Positions 62,177-64,000 of a stretch of DNA of 64,000 bases are shown in pieces; the stretch's first letter is position 1; each line of letters begins with the position of its first letter. Origin of the DNA: Pseudoduganella aquatica. Its GTDB lineage: Bacteria > Pseudomonadota > Gammaproteobacteria > Burkholderiales > Burkholderiaceae_D. The notes beneath the pieces are model-generated. The model saw only the letters and a program-made list of their open reading frames with translations, did not search any database and was not told the origin of the DNA. The translations under genes were made by a program, and so were the position numbers. The stretch lies in NCBI RefSeq assembly GCF_009857595.1, contig NZ_WWCU01000030.1:1-64000 (forward strand). The letters run 5' to 3'.

Positions 62177-63043
62177 CTAGCGGCGGTGCTTGGCGAAGAA
62201 CTGCCACATCGCCTCGTTGGCGTCCATATCGCGCGTGGTCTTCCCTATGGGCAGGCCGACATTGAACGGGTCGGCGCCAGGCCAGGTATGGCCGCCTTCC
62301 CGCACCGTGACCAGCGCCACGCTTTGCTCGCCGTTCCCCTGCTCCATCCACGCGACGTCCTTGCCTTCAGTGCGGGGGCTTGTGGCTACGGGCGCAATGC
62401 CGTTCCGCTTCAGCCAATAGCTGTAGCTGTCCTCCGCCGACAGATAGCCGCCTGCCTTGCCGCCATAGGCCACCACCTGGTCCGCCGTGCCATGTATCAG
62501 CAGTACGCCGACCTTGGCAGGATTTGCCGGTTTGCTATTGTGCTGCACCACCGGCTCCGGCATCGGCGCGCCGACGGAGGCGACCGCCGCAAACAGCTGC
62601 GGCAACTCGGCCGCGATCCGCAGCGCGAAGAAGCCGCCACGCGACAGGCCGGCCGCATACACGCGCTGGCTGTCTACGCGGTAGTCCTGCCTGATCTTCG
62701 CGAGCAGCGCCTCCGTATAGCCGATATCGTCGCTGCCTTCAAGGTAGGACATGCCGAAGCCGACGTTCCAGTCCTGCTTGATCCCCAAGGGATAGACCAC
62801 GATGAACTGGTGGCGGTCCGCCGCGCGGTTCATCTGCGTGTAGAGCATTTGCTCGGCCATGGTCATGCCGCTGCCGTGGAAGTTGAACACCACCGGGAAG
62901 GCGCGCTGCGGCTGGCTGTCATACGAGGCAGGCGTGTAGACCAGGTAGCGGCGCTTCTCCTCCTTGTGCACCAGGGACTTCACCTGCGCGAACGCGGGAC
63001 AGGATATGCTAACGAGGAGGACAAGGCTGATCAGAATTTTCAT
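62177..63043 (-). CDS. Exported PHB-depolymerase-like esterase (alpha/beta hydrolase)
   Basis: 288 residues with a signal peptide (MKILISLVLLVSISCPAFAQ). The LpqC/Esterase_PHB pattern is visible: RRYLVYTPASYDSQPQRAFPVVFNFHGSGM (oxyanion hole), the nucleophile Ser in YAAGLSRGGFFALRIA (about residue 147), Asp in HGTADQVVAYGG and the His in REGGHTWPGAD. It should hydrolyse polyester or aryl esters such as feruloyl or acetyl esters outside the cytoplasm. The gene is convergent with the catabolic operon, only four bases from its end. Confidence 0.88.
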   Translation of the reverse strand: MKILISLVLLVSISCPAFAQVKSLVHKEEKRRYLVYTPASYDSQPQRAFPVVFNFHGSGMTMAEQMLYTQMNRAADRHQFIVVYPLGIKQDWNVGFGMSYLEGSDDIGYTEALLAKIRQDYRVDSQRVYAAGLSRGGFFALRIAAELPQLFAAVASVGAPMPEPVVQHNSKPANPAKVGVLLIHGTADQVVAYGGKAGGYLSAEDSYSYWLKRNGIAPVATSPRTEGKDVAWMEQGNGEQSVALVTVREGGHTWPGADPFNVGLPIGKTTRDMDANEAMWQFFAKHRR

Positions 63044-63120
63044 TATGCGCACACGAGGAAAGTTGACGAGTACGCAGCATAGAAAGGCGGCGGTGAAGCC
63101 GAGGTGAAATCCGGCGGATT

Positions 63121-64000
63121 TCAGCTGGCGCGCAGCGGCACAACGTCGACGCGGTAGGCATCCTGAGCGGCATGGAAGCTGATTGCCCATCCCATGGCCT
63201 CGGCGATGCGCCGGAGCAGATGCTGGCCGTGCATGAAGCCCTGCATGGCGCCCGTTCGGCCAGGATCGATCGTATTGCCCACGCCAAGCACGCCGTCCGC
63301 GAACGACAGCCGCAGCCGCGAGCCCGGCCCGCCATGGAACAAGGCGTTGCCCAGGCAGTTATTAATGAGCAGCGTGGACAAATGGCGGTTGCCCAGCACC
63401 GGCAGGCGGTCCGGCAAATCAAGCGCCAGGTCGCCCCACGCACCCTGTTCCAGCAGGCGCAGCAAGCTATCCTCGATGCAGGCGCGCAGGTCCACCGTCT
63501 CGCGCGCGATGTGCTCGGCGCGCGCCAGGGCAAACAGCACGTCGATGGTGGCGCCCATTTCATCAAGCCCGGCCTGGAGCTGCGCCACTTCCCGCCCATC
63601 CAGGGGGCGCGATTGCGCCTGCGCCACGGTATTATTCAGTACCGTGAGCGGCGTGCGCAGCTCGTGGCTGACGTCGCGCGTGAACGCATGCTCGCGCCGC
63701 AGCGAGGCATGCAGCTCGCTGACGGTGGCGCCGAGCTTCTGCGCCAGGTAGCCGATTTCGTCGCGGCGGTGCCGCGCGCTGAACGTGGCCGGCCCTTGCT
63801 CCGGCAAGCTGCGCACTTCCTGCGCCAACACCTGCAAGGGCAAGACCAGGCGCCGGGACAGCAGGTAGGCCAGCAGCAGCGCAAGGGCGATCAGCCCCAG
63901 CGCCAGCAGGACCAGCAGCCAGCCGACTTCCTGGAACAGATGCGACACCACCAGCAGCGGCCCCACATCGGCCAGCAGATAGACCGCCTGCGGCGCCGGT
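63121..64000 (-). CDS. Sensor histidine kinase, C-terminal part (runs off window)
   Basis: About 290 residues are visible. They start with the end of a periplasmic sensor, then one membrane helix (VGWLLVLLALGLIALALLLAYLL), HAMP (RRLVLPLQVLAQEVRSL), the HisKA box RDVSHELRTPLTVLNNTVAQ with the phospho-His, and an ATPase domain with the N-box LINNCLGNALFHGG. The ATPase glycine boxes are unusual (VGNTIDP and GQHLLRRI in place of DxGxG and GxGL), so ATP binding may be altered. The 5' end and any response-regulator partner lie beyond the window. Confidence 0.88.
   Translation of the reverse strand, partial: PAPQAVYLLADVGPLLVVSHLFQEVGWLLVLLALGLIALALLLAYLLSRRLVLPLQVLAQEVRSLPEQGPATFSARHRRDEIGYLAQKLGATVSELHASLRREHAFTRDVSHELRTPLTVLNNTVAQAQSRPLDGREVAQLQAGLDEMGATIDVLFALARAEHIARETVDLRACIEDSLLRLLEQGAWGDLALDLPDRLPVLGNRHLSTLLINNCLGNALFHGGPGSRLRLSFADGVLGVGNTIDPGRTGAMQGFMHGQHLLRRIAEAMGWAISFHAAQDAYRVDVVPLRAS

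Overview
The window looks like the chromosome of a high-GC betaproteobacterium of the Oxalobacteraceae type (Massilia/Duganella/Pseudoduganella-like). This is an inference from GC-rich codon use, a short BpH3-like H-NS protein, a Burkholderiales-type porin, many TonB/LysR/AraC/MarR genes and an aerobic CoA-ester pathway for aromatic acids. No rRNA, tRNA or CRISPR array was seen. Coding density is high and no gene-free stretch exceeds about 250 bases.

Layout. 1-1.8 kb: right end of an IS5-type element, an NTF2-like secreted protein and a GNAT acetyltransferase. 1.8-8.1 kb: a sulfur-scavenging style island with a TonB receptor, two SsuD-like flavin monooxygenases and a short sigma-54 activator; two good -24/-12 promoters sit in front of the receptor and the monooxygenase pair. 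8.1-12.6 kb: a heterodimeric ABC exporter and an RNase HI-like protein. 12.6-14.8 kb: an MCP and CheW. 14.9-20.5 kb: HD hydrolase, MFS and DMT transporters, a periplasmic solute-binding protein, and a divergent SDR/AraC pair.

20.5-24.8 kb is the most unusual part. A retron-type reverse transcriptase (23216-24595) is preceded by its own promoter and by an RNA region with the a1/a2 terminal pairing, the branching-G context, two msr hairpins and an msd hairpin, so a complete retron appears to be present. Downstream on the same strand lie five small genes of poorly known families, and a striking four-copy 13-mer dyad.

24.8-32.7 kb: a CocE/S15-type hydrolase, a WXXGXW-type secreted protein, and trpS preceded by a 16-residue leader peptide with tandem Trp codons and a terminator, which reads as a transcription attenuator. 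Then follow a DUF1294 membrane protein, an OLD-like ATPase/TOPRIM protein, a DMT transporter, a Lon-N-domain protein and H-NS. 32.8-43.1 kb: a PepSY membrane protein behind a Fur-like box, an aldo/keto reductase, a coiled-coil / GAF-GAF-PAS cyclase / LysR gene chain, a second TonB receptor, psd, a DsbA-like protein and a DinJ/YafQ-type toxin-antitoxin pair with a nested-dyad operator.

43.1-62.2 kb forms one functional block for aerobic catabolism of an aromatic acid, most likely 2-aminobenzoate (anthranilate), through CoA thioesters. It holds a CoA ligase, a fused FAD monooxygenase/Old-Yellow-Enzyme reductase, beta-oxidation type enzymes, RidA, a glutaryl-CoA dehydrogenase-like enzyme, a MarR regulator, a Liv-type ABC importer, a porin and a thioesterase. 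The porin promoter and the ligase promoter share an identical 19-nt sequence containing a perfect palindrome that overlaps the -10 region, which suggests one common repressor, plausibly the MarR protein. 62.2-64 kb: a secreted esterase and the 3' part of a sensor kinase gene that runs off the window.
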